DNA of 64,000 bases, taken from Acidovorax sp. NB1. Lineage in GTDB: Bacteria; Pseudomonadota; Gammaproteobacteria; Burkholderiales; Burkholderiaceae_C. The stretch spans positions 160,116 through 224,115 of the forward strand of contig NZ_BJHU01000009.1 of assembly GCF_005405905.1 (NCBI RefSeq). The letters are read 5' to 3'. The translations under genes and the position numbers were made by a program. Below the pieces are notes generated by a model. The model was not told the DNA's origin, made no database searches, and worked only from the letters and a program-made list of their open reading frames with translations. Shown here in pieces: positions 17,856 to 25,837 of the stretch (its first letter is position 1; every line of letters begins with the position of its first letter).

Positions 17856-18455
17856 TCAGACGGGCTTGTTGCGCTCCAAAAGGTATAGCAACTGCGCGCG
17901 CGCCTCGGGCCACTCGCCCGCGCGCATGCTGTACATCACTGTGTCGCGGATGGTGCCGTCGCGGCGCAGCGCATGGCCACGGATCACGCCATCTTTTTTG
18001 GCGCCCAGGCGCTCGATGGCCTTTTGCGAGGCGAAGTTGTAGTTGTCGGTGCGCCAGCCCACCACGTTGCAGCCCAGGGTGTCGAAGGCGTGCTGCAACA
18101 GCAGTAGTTTGCAGGTGGTGTTGACATGGCTGCGCTGCGCGCTCTGGCAGTACCAGGTGTAGCCAATCTCGACCCGTTTCACGGCAGGCAGGATGTCGTG
18201 GAAGCTGGTGCAGCCCAGCACCTTGCTGGTGGCGTCATCGACCACGGCAAACGCAAAGCGGTGGCCTTCTTCGCGGCCCTTCAGGGCGGTTTCGATGTAG
18301 GCGCGGGTGTCCTGCGGCTCGGGCACTGAGGTCACGCGCAGCTTCCACAGCTCGCCGTCGGCAGCTGCCAAACGCAGGCCTTCTTCGTGCGCCAGGGCCA
18401 GGGGCTCTAGGCGCACTCCGCGGTCGCGCAGGGTGATGGGTTCTACAAAGGCCAT
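17856..18455 (-). CDS. GNAT-family N-acetyltransferase (RimJ/RimL-like)
   Basis: About 199 aa. It matches the ribosomal-protein-serine acetyltransferase type: GVRLEPLALAHEEGL near the start, FAVVDDATSKVLGCTSFHDI in the middle, RVEIGYTWYCQSAQRSHVNTTCKLLLLQHAFDTLG as the acetyl-CoA region, and NYNFASQKAIERLGAKKDGVIRGH near the end. The start at 18455 is preferred because the upstream extension overlaps the small membrane gene. It sits between a small membrane protein and the VWA gene in the MoxR-headed operon. The substrate is unknown. Confidence 0.88.
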   Translation of the reverse strand: MAFVEPITLRDRGVRLEPLALAHEEGLRLAAADGELWKLRVTSVPEPQDTRAYIETALKGREEGHRFAFAVVDDATSKVLGCTSFHDILPAVKRVEIGYTWYCQSAQRSHVNTTCKLLLLQHAFDTLGCNVVGWRTDNYNFASQKAIERLGAKKDGVIRGHALRRDGTIRDTVMYSMRAGEWPEARAQLLYLLERNKPV

Positions 18456-18477
18456 GGGTCTTGTTCCGGGCGCTTCG

Positions 18478-18714
18478 TCAGCTTTTGGAGGACTTGCTGC
18501 GGCGACTGGCCTGCCAGCGTTTGGCTGCATGCAGGCCCAGGCCACCGCCCAGGCCGACCAGGGCAATGCCAATCAGGGCCGAGGTGCCATAGCCGGGGGC
18601 AAAGATGTCCATGCCCAGCCATTGGCCCAGCCAGAAACCGGCCAGCGCGCCTCCGACAAATCCGACCGCGTCGGAGATGCCGTCCGCGAGGGAGGGGGGA
18701 TTGGGGGCGGTCAT
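18478..18714 (-). CDS. Small glycine-rich membrane protein
   Basis: 78 aa. It has two glycine-zipper-like hydrophobic segments (GFVGGALAGFWLGQWLG, about 18-34, and ALIGIALVGLGGGLGLHAA, about 46-64) and a strongly basic tail (RRSKSSKS). It has no known function. It lies 17 bp after the MoxR gene and 22 bp before the acetyltransferase gene in the same direction, so it is probably co-transcribed; an accessory role in the MoxR/VWA module is only an inference. Confidence 0.7.
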   Translation of the reverse strand: MTAPNPPSLADGISDAVGFVGGALAGFWLGQWLGMDIFAPGYGTSALIGIALVGLGGGLGLHAAKRWQASRRSKSSKS

Positions 18715-18731
18715 GGGCGGGCCGTCCGAAA

Positions 18732-19586
18732 TCAGCGGTTGCGCTGGTTCATGAACACCAGCTTCTCAAACAGGCTCACGTCCTGCTCGTTCTTCAGCAG
18801 CGCGCCCACCAGCGGCGGCACGGCCACCTTGTTGTCGGCGCTTTGCAGGGCGGTGAGGGGGATGTCTTCGGCCACCAGCAGCTTGAGCCAGTCGATCAGT
18901 TCGCTGGTCGATGGTTTCTTTTTCAGGCCCGGCAGGTTGCGCACGTCATAGAACGTCTTCATCGCCACGCTGAGCAGTTCGCTTTTGAGCGTAGGAAAGT
19001 GCACGTTGATGATCTGCCGCATGGTGTCGGCTTCGGGGAACTTGATGAAGTGAAAGAAGCAGCGGCGCAGGAAGGCGTCGGGCAACTCCTTCTCGTTGTT
19101 CGACGTGATGAACACCAGCGGGCGGTGCTTGGCCTTGATGAGTTCGCGCGTCTCGTAGCAGTAGAACTCCATGCGGTCGATTTCGCGCAGCAGGTCGTTC
19201 GGGAACTCGATGTCGGCCTTGTCGATCTCGTCGATCAACAGCGCCACAGGGCGGTCGGCCGTGAAGGCCTGCCACAGCACGCCCTGCACGATGTAGTTGC
19301 GGATGTTCTTCACGCGCTCGGCGCTGTCGCCATCATTGAGCTGGCTGTCGCGCAGGCGGCTCACCGCGTCGTATTCATACAGGCCCTGCTGGGCCTTGGT
19401 GGTGGACTTGATGTGCCATTGCAACAGAGGCATATCGAGCGCCTGCGCCACTTCCTCGGCCAGCATCGTCTTGCCCGTGCCGGGCTCGCCCTTGATCAGC
19501 AGCGGCCGTTGCAGCGTGATGGCAGCGTTCACGGCCAGCATCAGGTCTTGGGTGGCGACGTAGTTCTGAGAGCCTTGGAATTTCAT
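18732..19586 (-). CDS. MoxR-type AAA+ ATPase
   Basis: 284 aa. Walker A is GEPGTGKT (about 37-44), Walker B LLIDEIDKAD, sensor 1 region FITSNNEKELPDAFLRRC with the Arg finger, and a C-terminal lid. The start MKFQGSQNYVAT is the usual family N-terminus; the longer upstream frame runs into the divergent cytochrome promoter and was rejected. MoxR ATPases act with VWA partners to insert cofactors or remodel enzymes (CoxD/CoxE, CbbQ/CbbO, NorQ/NorD). Here it heads a four-gene operon ending in a CoxE-like VWA gene. Confidence 0.9.
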   Translation of the reverse strand: MKFQGSQNYVATQDLMLAVNAAITLQRPLLIKGEPGTGKTMLAEEVAQALDMPLLQWHIKSTTKAQQGLYEYDAVSRLRDSQLNDGDSAERVKNIRNYIVQGVLWQAFTADRPVALLIDEIDKADIEFPNDLLREIDRMEFYCYETRELIKAKHRPLVFITSNNEKELPDAFLRRCFFHFIKFPEADTMRQIINVHFPTLKSELLSVAMKTFYDVRNLPGLKKKPSTSELIDWLKLLVAEDIPLTALQSADNKVAVPPLVGALLKNEQDVSLFEKLVFMNQRNR

Positions 19587-19634
19587 GGGGGAAAACACCG
19601 GATCGTTGATGAATGGGCTTGACAGGGCGCTGGC

Positions 19635-19640
19635 TATAAT
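19635..19640 (+). promoter_or_regulatory. Consensus -10 box upstream of cytochrome c4
   Basis: A perfect TATAAT lies 52 bp before the cytochrome start. The nearest TTGACA (19619-19624) is only 10 bp away instead of about 17, so it is not a normal -35 partner. The promoter may rely on another -35 or an activator. Confidence 0.35.
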
Positions 19641-19692
19641 CAACGGCTGATCAGAGCCCAGAGCTGAACTTCCACGAGATTGTGCGCGCAAA

Positions 19693-20355
19693 ATGAACAA
19701 AACGCTGACCACGCTATTTGCCCTGGCTGTCGCTTCCGTGACCGCTATCTCCCATGCCCAGGAAGCCAAAGGCGACGTGGAAGCAGGCAAGCAAAAGATC
19801 GCCATGTGCATCGGCTGCCATGGCATCCCGGGCTACCAGGCCAGCTTCCCCGAAGTGCACAAGGTGCCCATGATCTCGGGCCAAAGCGCCAAGTACATTG
19901 CGGCAGCGCTGGTCGCTTACCAAAAGGGTGAGCGCAAGCACCCCACCATGCGCGGCATCGCCGAGTCGCTGTCTGAAAAAGACATCGCCGATGTGTCGGC
20001 CTATTACGAACAACACGGCAAGACCGGCGCCGAGCTGCCCGCCAAGTCATCGCGCGAACCCAGCGTGCAAGTAGCCGAGCTGCTCAAGAAGGGCGCGTGC
20101 GTGTCCTGCCACGGTGACAACTTCGCCAAGCCCATCGATCCTTCCTACCCCAAGATCGCGGGCCAGCACGCTGACTACCTCTTTGTGGCGCTCAAGTCTT
20201 ACAAGGTGGAGAAGAATGCCAGCGTGGGCCGCAACAACGCCATCATGGGTGGCGTGGCCAAGCAGTTCACCAACACTGAGTTGAAGGCCTTGGCCAACTA
20301 CATCAGCAGCGTTGACGGCGACCTGCACGTGGTGCCCCAGTCGCGCTTCCGCTGA
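19693..20355 (+). CDS. Dihaem cytochrome c4
   Basis: 220 aa. A signal peptide (about 1-22, cleaved after SHA) is followed by two cytochrome c domains with haem motifs CIGCH (about 38) and CVSCH (about 137). Met ligands probably lie in the HPTMRG and NNAIMGG segments. It is a periplasmic electron carrier to terminal oxidases such as the cytochrome c oxidase encoded about 27 kb downstream (inference). Divergent from the MoxR operon and followed by a clear terminator, so monocistronic. Confidence 0.92.
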   Translation: MNKTLTTLFALAVASVTAISHAQEAKGDVEAGKQKIAMCIGCHGIPGYQASFPEVHKVPMISGQSAKYIAAALVAYQKGERKHPTMRGIAESLSEKDIADVSAYYEQHGKTGAELPAKSSREPSVQVAELLKKGACVSCHGDNFAKPIDPSYPKIAGQHADYLFVALKSYKVEKNASVGRNNAIMGGVAKQFTNTELKALANYISSVDGDLHVVPQSRFR

Positions 20356-20381
20356 TCCGGTCACCCGGCTCACACCCCTGA

Positions 20382-20405
20382 AAGCCCGCCTTGGCGGGCT
20401 TTTTT
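20382..20405 (+). terminator. Rho-independent terminator after cytochrome c4
   Basis: AAGCCCGCC-TT-GGCGGGCTT, a 9-bp stem with a tiny loop, followed by a run of T, 27 bp after the stop codon. Confidence 0.88.
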
Positions 20406-20602
20406 CATGGGGCTGCTGGCTGAGGCTAATACCTCCGCTATCGGTTTACGGGTCTGCGCCGCATCCCTGAACGCTCCCGAACGCGCCCTGCGCCTACAAG
20501 GGGTTTTAGCGGGTTTTCATACAATGGACGCGGGTGTCGCAGTCATGGTGATTCGGCAGGTTCATGCGCTGGTCGGGCCGCCGCGCGGCTTTTCTGCGAC
20601 CC

Positions 20603-21865
20603 ATGAACACCTCCCCCACCTTGATCCAGGTGGTTGGTGCCGTCCTGTTCGGCCTGGCCATTCTTCACACCTTCTCCACCAAGTACTTCGAGCACCTTGC
20701 GCACACGCAGCCTCGGCATGCGGGCATCTGGCATCTGCTGGGCGAGGTAGAGGTCGTCTTCGGCTTTTGGGCGATGGTGCTCATGCTGTTCATGTTCTCC
20801 ATCAGCGGCAAGCAGGAGGCCACCGCCTACCTGGACTCTCGCAATTTCACCGAACCGCTGTTCGTGTTCGCGATCATGGTGATAGCCGCCACCCGGCCCA
20901 TCCTGGAACTGTCTGGGGTGCTCGTCCGGGCGATTGCCGCCTTGTTGCCGGTGCAGCGCGGCATGGCCATGTACTTTGTGGTCCTGGCGTTCGTGCCGCT
21001 GCTCGGGTCGTTCATCACCGAACCGGCGGCGATGACGCTGGCCGCGCTGATGCTGCGGGACACGCTGTTCTCTCACCCCATCTCCAGTCGGCTCAAGTAT
21101 TCGACCATCGGTGTGCTGTTCGTGAACATCTCCATTGGTGGAACGCTCACTTCCTTTGCGGCGCCACCCGTGCTGATGGTGGCTGCCAAGTGGAACTGGG
21201 ACATCTGGTTCATGCTGTCCCACTTTGGCTGGAAGGCAGCGGTGGCCGTGCTCATCAATGCGGCCATCGCGATGCTGATCTTCCGTAACCAGCTGGGCCA
21301 CATGGGCCGCAAGATCCCTGCTTCCGAGTTCCCCGTGCCGTGGACCGTGACGGGCGTGCACCTTGCCTTCCTGGTGTTGGTGGTGGTGTTTGCTCACCAT
21401 CCGGCCGTGTTTCTGGGCCTGTTCCTGTTCTTCATGGGGTTCACCACCGCTTACCAGCGCTACCAAAGCCCGCTGATCTTGCGCGAAGCGCTGCTGGTGG
21501 CGTTCTTCCTAGCTGGCTTGGTGGTGCTGGGCGGCCTGCAGCAATGGTGGCTGCAGCCCGTGCTCATGAAGATGGACGCCAACGCCGTGTTCTTTGGGGC
21601 GGCGGTGCTTACCGCGTTCACCGACAACGCTGCGCTGACCTACCTGGGCTCGCTGGTCGAAGGCCTGAGCGACGAGTTCAAGGTGGCCTTGGTGGCGGGC
21701 GCCGTCACGGGGGGTGGCCTGACGGTGATTGCCAATGCGCCCAACCCGGCTGGGGCATCCATCTTGAAGGAGAAGTTTTCGGACGGCGTCATCAACCCGC
21801 TGGGCCTGCTGCTGGGGGCCTTGCCGCCTACGCTGGTGGCGGTGATTGCGTTTCGGGTGTTATAG
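20603..21865 (+). CDS. Putative Na+/H+ antiporter (Na_H_antiport_3-like)
   Basis: About 420 aa and highly hydrophobic, with roughly 11-12 membrane segments. It resembles the putative Na+/H+ antiporter family of PF07399 type: FSTKYFEHLAH near the start, FITEPAAMTLAALMLRD, GGTLTSFAAPPVLMVA and FTDNAALTYLGSLVEGLSDEFK. The polar breaks FITEPAA and FTDNAA look like the paired ion-binding elbows of the ion-transporter superfamily. The start at 20603 gives MNTSPTLIQVVG at the first TM. The transported ion is not demonstrated. Confidence 0.75.
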   Translation: MNTSPTLIQVVGAVLFGLAILHTFSTKYFEHLAHTQPRHAGIWHLLGEVEVVFGFWAMVLMLFMFSISGKQEATAYLDSRNFTEPLFVFAIMVIAATRPILELSGVLVRAIAALLPVQRGMAMYFVVLAFVPLLGSFITEPAAMTLAALMLRDTLFSHPISSRLKYSTIGVLFVNISIGGTLTSFAAPPVLMVAAKWNWDIWFMLSHFGWKAAVAVLINAAIAMLIFRNQLGHMGRKIPASEFPVPWTVTGVHLAFLVLVVVFAHHPAVFLGLFLFFMGFTTAYQRYQSPLILREALLVAFFLAGLVVLGGLQQWWLQPVLMKMDANAVFFGAAVLTAFTDNAALTYLGSLVEGLSDEFKVALVAGAVTGGGLTVIANAPNPAGASILKEKFSDGVINPLGLLLGALPPTLVAVIAFRVL

Positions 21866-21927
21866 GTGCAAGGAACAACGCTGGGCTGCCTGGCGGCGAA
21901 GCATGGCAAGGGGCCTAAGGTGCACGT

Positions 21928-22389
21928 CTATCTCTGCCCGCGAAAACTTCGCCATTGCACGTGGGTGAACCAGGCGCACACACCACCGAGCCCCGCGTAG
22001 AAGGCAAACAGGCTCCAATCCACCGCTGGAAAGTGCGAGACATCGCTGATCACCGCAGACGCGCTGATCGCGCACAGAAGGCCGGAGAGCAGCGCCAAGA
22101 TCAAGGCAATGGACCGTTCCACGCCGGACTTGACCTGCTCCATGGTGTGTTGAGTTTGTTGCCAGGCGTCTGCCGCATCTTTGAGTGGGCCATCGGCCTG
22201 CGCAGCCAGTGCCTGCGCGATGTTGTGCTTTTCCACCAAGGCCGCAAAGTCGCCTTGTCGGGGGCGTGCCGCACATCTGCGCCACCAAAAGCCCCCAAAA
22301 ACCAAGGCAATGGCCAGAAGAATGAGACCTGCGTACAGCAATTGGTCTTGCCATGGGACCGTGGATGCATGAAGCAGGTAGTGAAGCAT
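21928..22389 (-). CDS. Hypothetical membrane protein
   Basis: 153 aa, not recognised. There are three membrane segments: about 17-36 (LLYAGLILLAIALVFGGFWW), about 93-114 (IALILALLSGLLCAISASAV) and about 124-142. A soluble, Gln-rich, possibly coiled segment lies between TM1 and TM2 (EKHNIAQALAAQADGPLKDAADAWQQTQHTMEQ). It is convergent with the antiporter gene and alone in its unit. The amphipathic layout makes a real gene likely. Confidence 0.6.
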   Translation of the reverse strand: MLHYLLHASTVPWQDQLLYAGLILLAIALVFGGFWWRRCAARPRQGDFAALVEKHNIAQALAAQADGPLKDAADAWQQTQHTMEQVKSGVERSIALILALLSGLLCAISASAVISDVSHFPAVDWSLFAFYAGLGGVCAWFTHVQWRSFRGQR

Positions 22390-22454
22390 GGGCTGTCGGT
22401 TGGTGCGATCTGAGGGCGGGCATTGGTTGCCTCTAGCGAATTGACCGCGGCAGT

Positions 22455-22889
22455 TCAGTCACGCGTGGCGCGGCGTTGCACGGCGGCAATGTAGGCGTTG
22501 CCATCCGGCGGTCTGCCGGAGCGCTGGCTCTCCCACAGCATCTCGCCCAGGCAGTCCATGGCGGCGTGGTGTGCGTCGTGCAGCGAGTCGAGGCGTGCTG
22601 TCAGCAACTCGACCGCCTGGCGGATGCCACGGGGCTGGTCGATGCTGCACTGTTCGCTGATCGACAGGTGCATCGACAGGTGCAAAAACGGATTGGTCTG
22701 GTCCGGTGTTTCGTCGTAGTTGCGCGCCACGGCGGCGTCGGCATCCGACAGGTCGGCGTGGTATTCGGGGTGCTCGGCGATCCACAGGCTGGCCAAAGTT
22801 TCGATGGCTTCCATGGGGGCGCCGCTCTGGGTCTTGGCGTGCACGCCGCACAGAAAGCGGCGCACATCGGCTTGGGAGGGGCTGAACAT
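22455..22889 (-). CDS. DUF1841 family protein
   Basis: 144 aa. It matches the conserved proteobacterial DUF1841 family: MFSPSQADVRRFLCGVHAK at the start, and NPFLHLSMHLSISEQCSIDQPRGIRQAVELL followed by HDAHHAAMDCLGEMLWESQRSGRPPDG. The function is unknown. The His-rich core could bind a metal, but nothing proves it. The start at 22889 is the family start; a longer upstream frame is low-complexity basic sequence. Confidence 0.85.
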   Translation of the reverse strand: MFSPSQADVRRFLCGVHAKTQSGAPMEAIETLASLWIAEHPEYHADLSDADAAVARNYDETPDQTNPFLHLSMHLSISEQCSIDQPRGIRQAVELLTARLDSLHDAHHAAMDCLGEMLWESQRSGRPPDGNAYIAAVQRRATRD

Positions 22890-23116
22890 GGAGCGTGAGG
22901 GTAGCACGCAGGGCAAGGGCCTGGCACGCGCAGGGGCTGTGAGGGCAGGGCGGTGCGGTGCGGTGCGGTGCGGGTCGCGCCCGCGCGCTACAGGGCGCCG
23001 GGGCGGCGTCCTACGCGGGCGGCGGGTTCCCGCACCTACATTGGGCTGGCGCAAAGGCAGGGAGCCGGGTCCCCTTTGTTGCAGTCCTCAAAACCCGGCA
23101 TGTTGGGAGAACTGTC

Positions 23117-23338
23117 ATGAAGGCAATGCGAATTGTGGGTGTGCTGCTGCTGGTGCTGGGCTTGGCCGGATTTTTGACCGGTGGCTTCAGCTTTACCAAG
23201 GACACCACCCAGGCCAAGCTGGGGCCACTAGAGCTCACCGTGAAGGAAAAAGAGTCCGTCAACATTCCGCAGTGGATGAGCCTGGGCGCGATGGTGCTGG
23301 GTGGCGTGGTGCTGGTGCTGGGCTTTCGCAAGAACTGA
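23117..23338 (+). CDS. Small DUF3185-type membrane protein
   Basis: 73 aa with two TM segments (about 5-24 and about 53-70) flanking a short periplasmic or cytosolic loop, KDTTQAKLGPLELTVKEKES. This is the layout of DUF3185 proteins, whose function is unknown. GGGAGA precedes the ATG. It stands alone. Confidence 0.75.
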   Translation: MKAMRIVGVLLLVLGLAGFLTGGFSFTKDTTQAKLGPLELTVKEKESVNIPQWMSLGAMVLGGVVLVLGFRKN

Positions 23339-23409
23339 GGTCGCCCACCGTTCACCCGTCGCGGCGAGCTGCTGGGGTTGAGGCTCCGGCCCTTGCCCTA
23401 TCCACGTAA

Positions 23410-23453
23410 GACGAGCGCTGGAGCTTCAGTTTCAGGCGTTTCAGGCGCTCGTC
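23410..23453. repeat. Inverted repeat in the intergenic region
   Basis: GACGAGCGC and GCGCTCGTC form a 9-bp stem around a 26-base loop, between the DUF3185 gene and the 3' end of the IclR gene. It could act as a terminator for either convergent gene, but there is no clear T-run. Confidence 0.35.
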
Positions 23454-23506
23454 GCGATGGGTGACCCCCAACTCCCTTTGGGGATCTTCCGCTCACCCAA
23501 AGGCGC

Positions 23507-24307
23507 CTATCCCCTCGGCGCCCCCATCATGCGCGAGATGGTCCGTGCCGCGCTCAGCAGTGCGGGCAGCAGGCTCTCCTGCATCATGGCCGCACTCGTG
23601 CGATTGGCCTGACCGCTGATGTTGAGCGCCGCCACCGTCTGCCCTGTGCGGTTGGTCAGCGGCGCAGCAATCGAAATCAATCCCTCTTCCAGCTCCTGGT
23701 TCACCAGACACCAGCCTTGTTGCCGTGCCTGACGGATGTGCGCCAGCAGCGCCTCCATATCCGTGGTGGTGTTCGCCGTAAAGCGCTGCATGGGGTGGCC
23801 CTCCAGTCGGGCCTGCAGTTCGTCGTCCGGCAGCCCGGCCAGCAGCATGCGGCCCATGGAGGTCCAGCACGCGGGCAGGCGCGAGCCCACGCCCAGCGTG
23901 GTGCGCATGATCTTGTGCGTGGGCACGCGCAGCACATAGACGATGTCCAGGCCGTCGAGCACGGCGGCCGATGACGACTCGCGCACCTCTTCCACGAGGT
24001 CTTCCATCACCGGCTCGGCCAGGTTCCAGATGGGCAGCGAGGACAGGTATGCAAACCCCAGGTCCAGGATGCGCGGGCTCAGGCGAAACAGCTTGCCGTC
24101 CGTCTCCACATAGCCCAGCGTCTGCAGCGTGAGCAGGATCCGGCGCGCGCCTGCGCGGGTTAGGCCCGTCTGCGCGGCGACTTCACTCAAGGTTTGCTGC
24201 GGTGTGGCCGCGCTGAACGAGCGGATCACCTCCAGCCCGCGCGCGAACGACTGCACATAGCTGTCGCTCGGTTTGGGGTCTTTGGCTTCAGGGGTTTGGG
24301 AATTCAT
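23507..24307 (-). CDS. pcaR: IclR-family regulator of beta-ketoadipate genes (PcaR-like)
   Basis: 266 aa. The winged helix-turn-helix (about 18-80: SFARGLEVIRSFSAATPQQTLSEVAAQTGLTRAGARRILLTL) and C-terminal IclR effector domain (about 90-260) match the PcaR/PcaU/PobR subgroup, including YVQSFARGLEVI and LNISGQANRTS. It is divergent from pcaI with a 93-bp gap containing three half-sites, so it very likely controls pcaIJF in response to beta-ketoadipate or a related acid. The function is inferred from subfamily and position. Confidence 0.88.
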   Translation of the reverse strand: MNSQTPEAKDPKPSDSYVQSFARGLEVIRSFSAATPQQTLSEVAAQTGLTRAGARRILLTLQTLGYVETDGKLFRLSPRILDLGFAYLSSLPIWNLAEPVMEDLVEEVRESSSAAVLDGLDIVYVLRVPTHKIMRTTLGVGSRLPACWTSMGRMLLAGLPDDELQARLEGHPMQRFTANTTTDMEALLAHIRQARQQGWCLVNQELEEGLISIAAPLTNRTGQTVAALNISGQANRTSAAMMQESLLPALLSAARTISRMMGAPRG

Positions 24308-24332
24308 ACGTATGCCAACTATAATTCTTTAA

Positions 24333-24359
24333 GCGAACATTTGTTCTTTATGCGAACAA
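24333..24359. promoter_or_regulatory. Three-half-site operator between pcaR and pcaI
   Basis: GCGAACAT (24333-24340) faces TTGTTC (24341-24346) as the palindrome GAACATTTGTTC, and a third copy, GCGAACAA, follows at 24352-24359 in direct orientation. A palindrome plus a direct third repeat is the arrangement described for PobR and PcaU operators. A TATAAT sits just before it at 24320-24325. Confidence 0.6.
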
Positions 24360-24400
24360 ATTTCAGAGAGACAACACAAGCAAACCTAGAAAGCGTTGCA

Positions 24401-25102
24401 ATGATCAACAAACTGGCGGACTCGGTGGCCCAGGCCCTTGCGGGGGTGAAGGATGGTGCCACGGTGTTGATAGGAGGCTTCGGCACGGCCGGGATTCCGG
24501 GCGAGCTGATCGACGGCCTCATCGCCCAGGGTGCGCGGGACCTCACCGTGGTCAACAACAACGCTGGCAATGCCGACCAGGGCCTGGCCGCGCTGCTCAA
24601 GGCCGGGCAGGTGCGCAAGATCATCTGCAGCTTTCCGCGCCAGGTCGATAGTTATGTGTTCGATGAGCTGTACCGCAGTGGCAAGCTCGAACTCGAACTC
24701 GTGCCCCAGGGCAATCTGGCCGAGCGCCTGCGCGCTGCGGGCGCGGGCATCGGCGCCTTCTTCTGCCCTACGGCGCATGGCACGGAGCTGGCCGCCGGTA
24801 AGGAGACGCGTGAGATCAATGGCAAACACTACGTGCTTGAATACCCCATCCACGGTGACGTGGCCCTGATCAAGGCCGAGAAGGGCGACCGCTGGGGCAA
24901 CCTCACCTACCGCATGTCGGCGCGCAACTTTGGCCCGGTGATGGCCACTGCTGCCAAGACCACGATTGCCACCGTGCACGAAGTGGTGGAGCTGGGCACG
25001 CTGGACCCCGAGGCCATCGTCACCCCCGGCATCTACGTGAGCCATGTGGTAAGGATCGCGCGCACCGCTACCCAGGCGGGTGGGTTCAAGAAATCAGCAT
25101 GA
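24401..25102 (+). CDS. pcaI: 3-oxoadipate CoA-transferase, subunit A
   Basis: 233 aa. Transfers CoA from succinyl-CoA to 3-oxoadipate in the beta-ketoadipate pathway, as a heteromer with the next gene product. Family motifs: DGATVLIGGFGTAGIPGELI (glycine-rich CoA-binding start), the NNNAGNADQGLAALL segment, and EYPIHGDVALIKAEKGDRWGNLTYR. The ATG at 24401 gives the usual MINKLADS start; a longer upstream frame would run through the operator. First gene of the pca operon. Confidence 0.93.
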   Translation: MINKLADSVAQALAGVKDGATVLIGGFGTAGIPGELIDGLIAQGARDLTVVNNNAGNADQGLAALLKAGQVRKIICSFPRQVDSYVFDELYRSGKLELELVPQGNLAERLRAAGAGIGAFFCPTAHGTELAAGKETREINGKHYVLEYPIHGDVALIKAEKGDRWGNLTYRMSARNFGPVMATAAKTTIATVHEVVELGTLDPEAIVTPGIYVSHVVRIARTATQAGGFKKSA

Positions 25103-25160
25103 AATTGGCACCTACCGCCTGAGGAGTAAGCGTGAGTAGCTATCAAAAGCGTAGTAAAGA
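25100..25160 (-). repeat. GATAGCT-family repeat in reverse orientation, copy I
   Basis: Read on the minus strand: TTTTGATAGCTACTCACG, then CTTACTCCTCAGGCGGTAGG, then an AT-rich end. It parallels copy C (GATAGCTGCTACCGC...ACTACAGGCGGTAGC). It spans the last codon of pcaI, the pcaI-pcaJ gap and the first codons of pcaJ, so the GAGGAG ribosome binding site of pcaJ lies inside it. Confidence 0.45.
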
Positions 25161-25794
25161 CGAGTTGGCCCAGCGTGTGGCGCAAGACATCCACGACGGC
25201 GCCTACGTCAACCTGGGCATCGGCCAGCCGACCTTGGTCGCCAACCACATCCCCGAGGGTCGCGAGGTCATCCTGCAAAGCGAAAACGGCATTCTGGGCA
25301 TGGGCCCGGCGCCCGCTGCGGGACTGGAGGATTACGACCTCATCAACGCGGGCAAGCAGCCCGTGACGTTGCTGCCCGGCGGCGCGTACTTCCACCACGC
25401 CGACAGCTTCGCGATGATGCGCGGCGGCCACCTGGACATTTGCGTGCTGGGCGCGTTCCAGGTGTCGGCCACGGGCGACCTGGCCAACTGGAGCACGGGT
25501 GAGCCCGGCGCCATCCCCGCCGTGGGCGGGGCGATGGACCTGGCCATTGGCGCCAAGCAAACCTGGGTGATGATGGACCTGCTGACCAAGCAGGGCGCGA
25601 GCAAGATCGTCACGCAATGCAGCTACCCGCTCACCGGTGTCGCGTGCGTGAAGCGTATCTACACCGATCTGTGCACACTGGCCTGCACGCCCACCGGGCT
25701 GCAGCTCATCGACACCGTGCCCGGCCTGTCGCTGGCGGAGCTGGAGCAACTGGTGGGCCTGCCCATCCGGGCCCCGCAGACCACGGCGGCCTGA
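25132..25794 (+). CDS. pcaJ: 3-oxoadipate CoA-transferase, subunit B
   Basis: 220 aa partner of PcaI. Motifs: DGAYVNLGIGQPTLVANHI, the active-site Glu segment LQSENGILGMGP (SENGxxG), and GGAYFHHADSFAMMRGGHLD. It starts at GTG 25132, with GAGGAG 6 bases upstream; the ribosome binding site and first codons fall in a repeat copy. It lies 29 bp after pcaI and 43 bp before pcaF. Confidence 0.93.
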   Translation: MSSYQKRSKDELAQRVAQDIHDGAYVNLGIGQPTLVANHIPEGREVILQSENGILGMGPAPAAGLEDYDLINAGKQPVTLLPGGAYFHHADSFAMMRGGHLDICVLGAFQVSATGDLANWSTGEPGAIPAVGGAMDLAIGAKQTWVMMDLLTKQGASKIVTQCSYPLTGVACVKRIYTDLCTLACTPTGLQLIDTVPGLSLAELEQLVGLPIRAPQTTAA

Positions 25795-25837
25795 CCGAAC
25801 CTATCCAACCCACCCGAGAACCGAGGAGACAAAAACC

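Noticed and set aside
19619..19640. TTGACA and TATAAT before cytochrome c4 as a textbook sigma-70 promoter
   Set aside because: Spacing is 10 bp rather than about 17; only the -10 box was kept as a weak feature.
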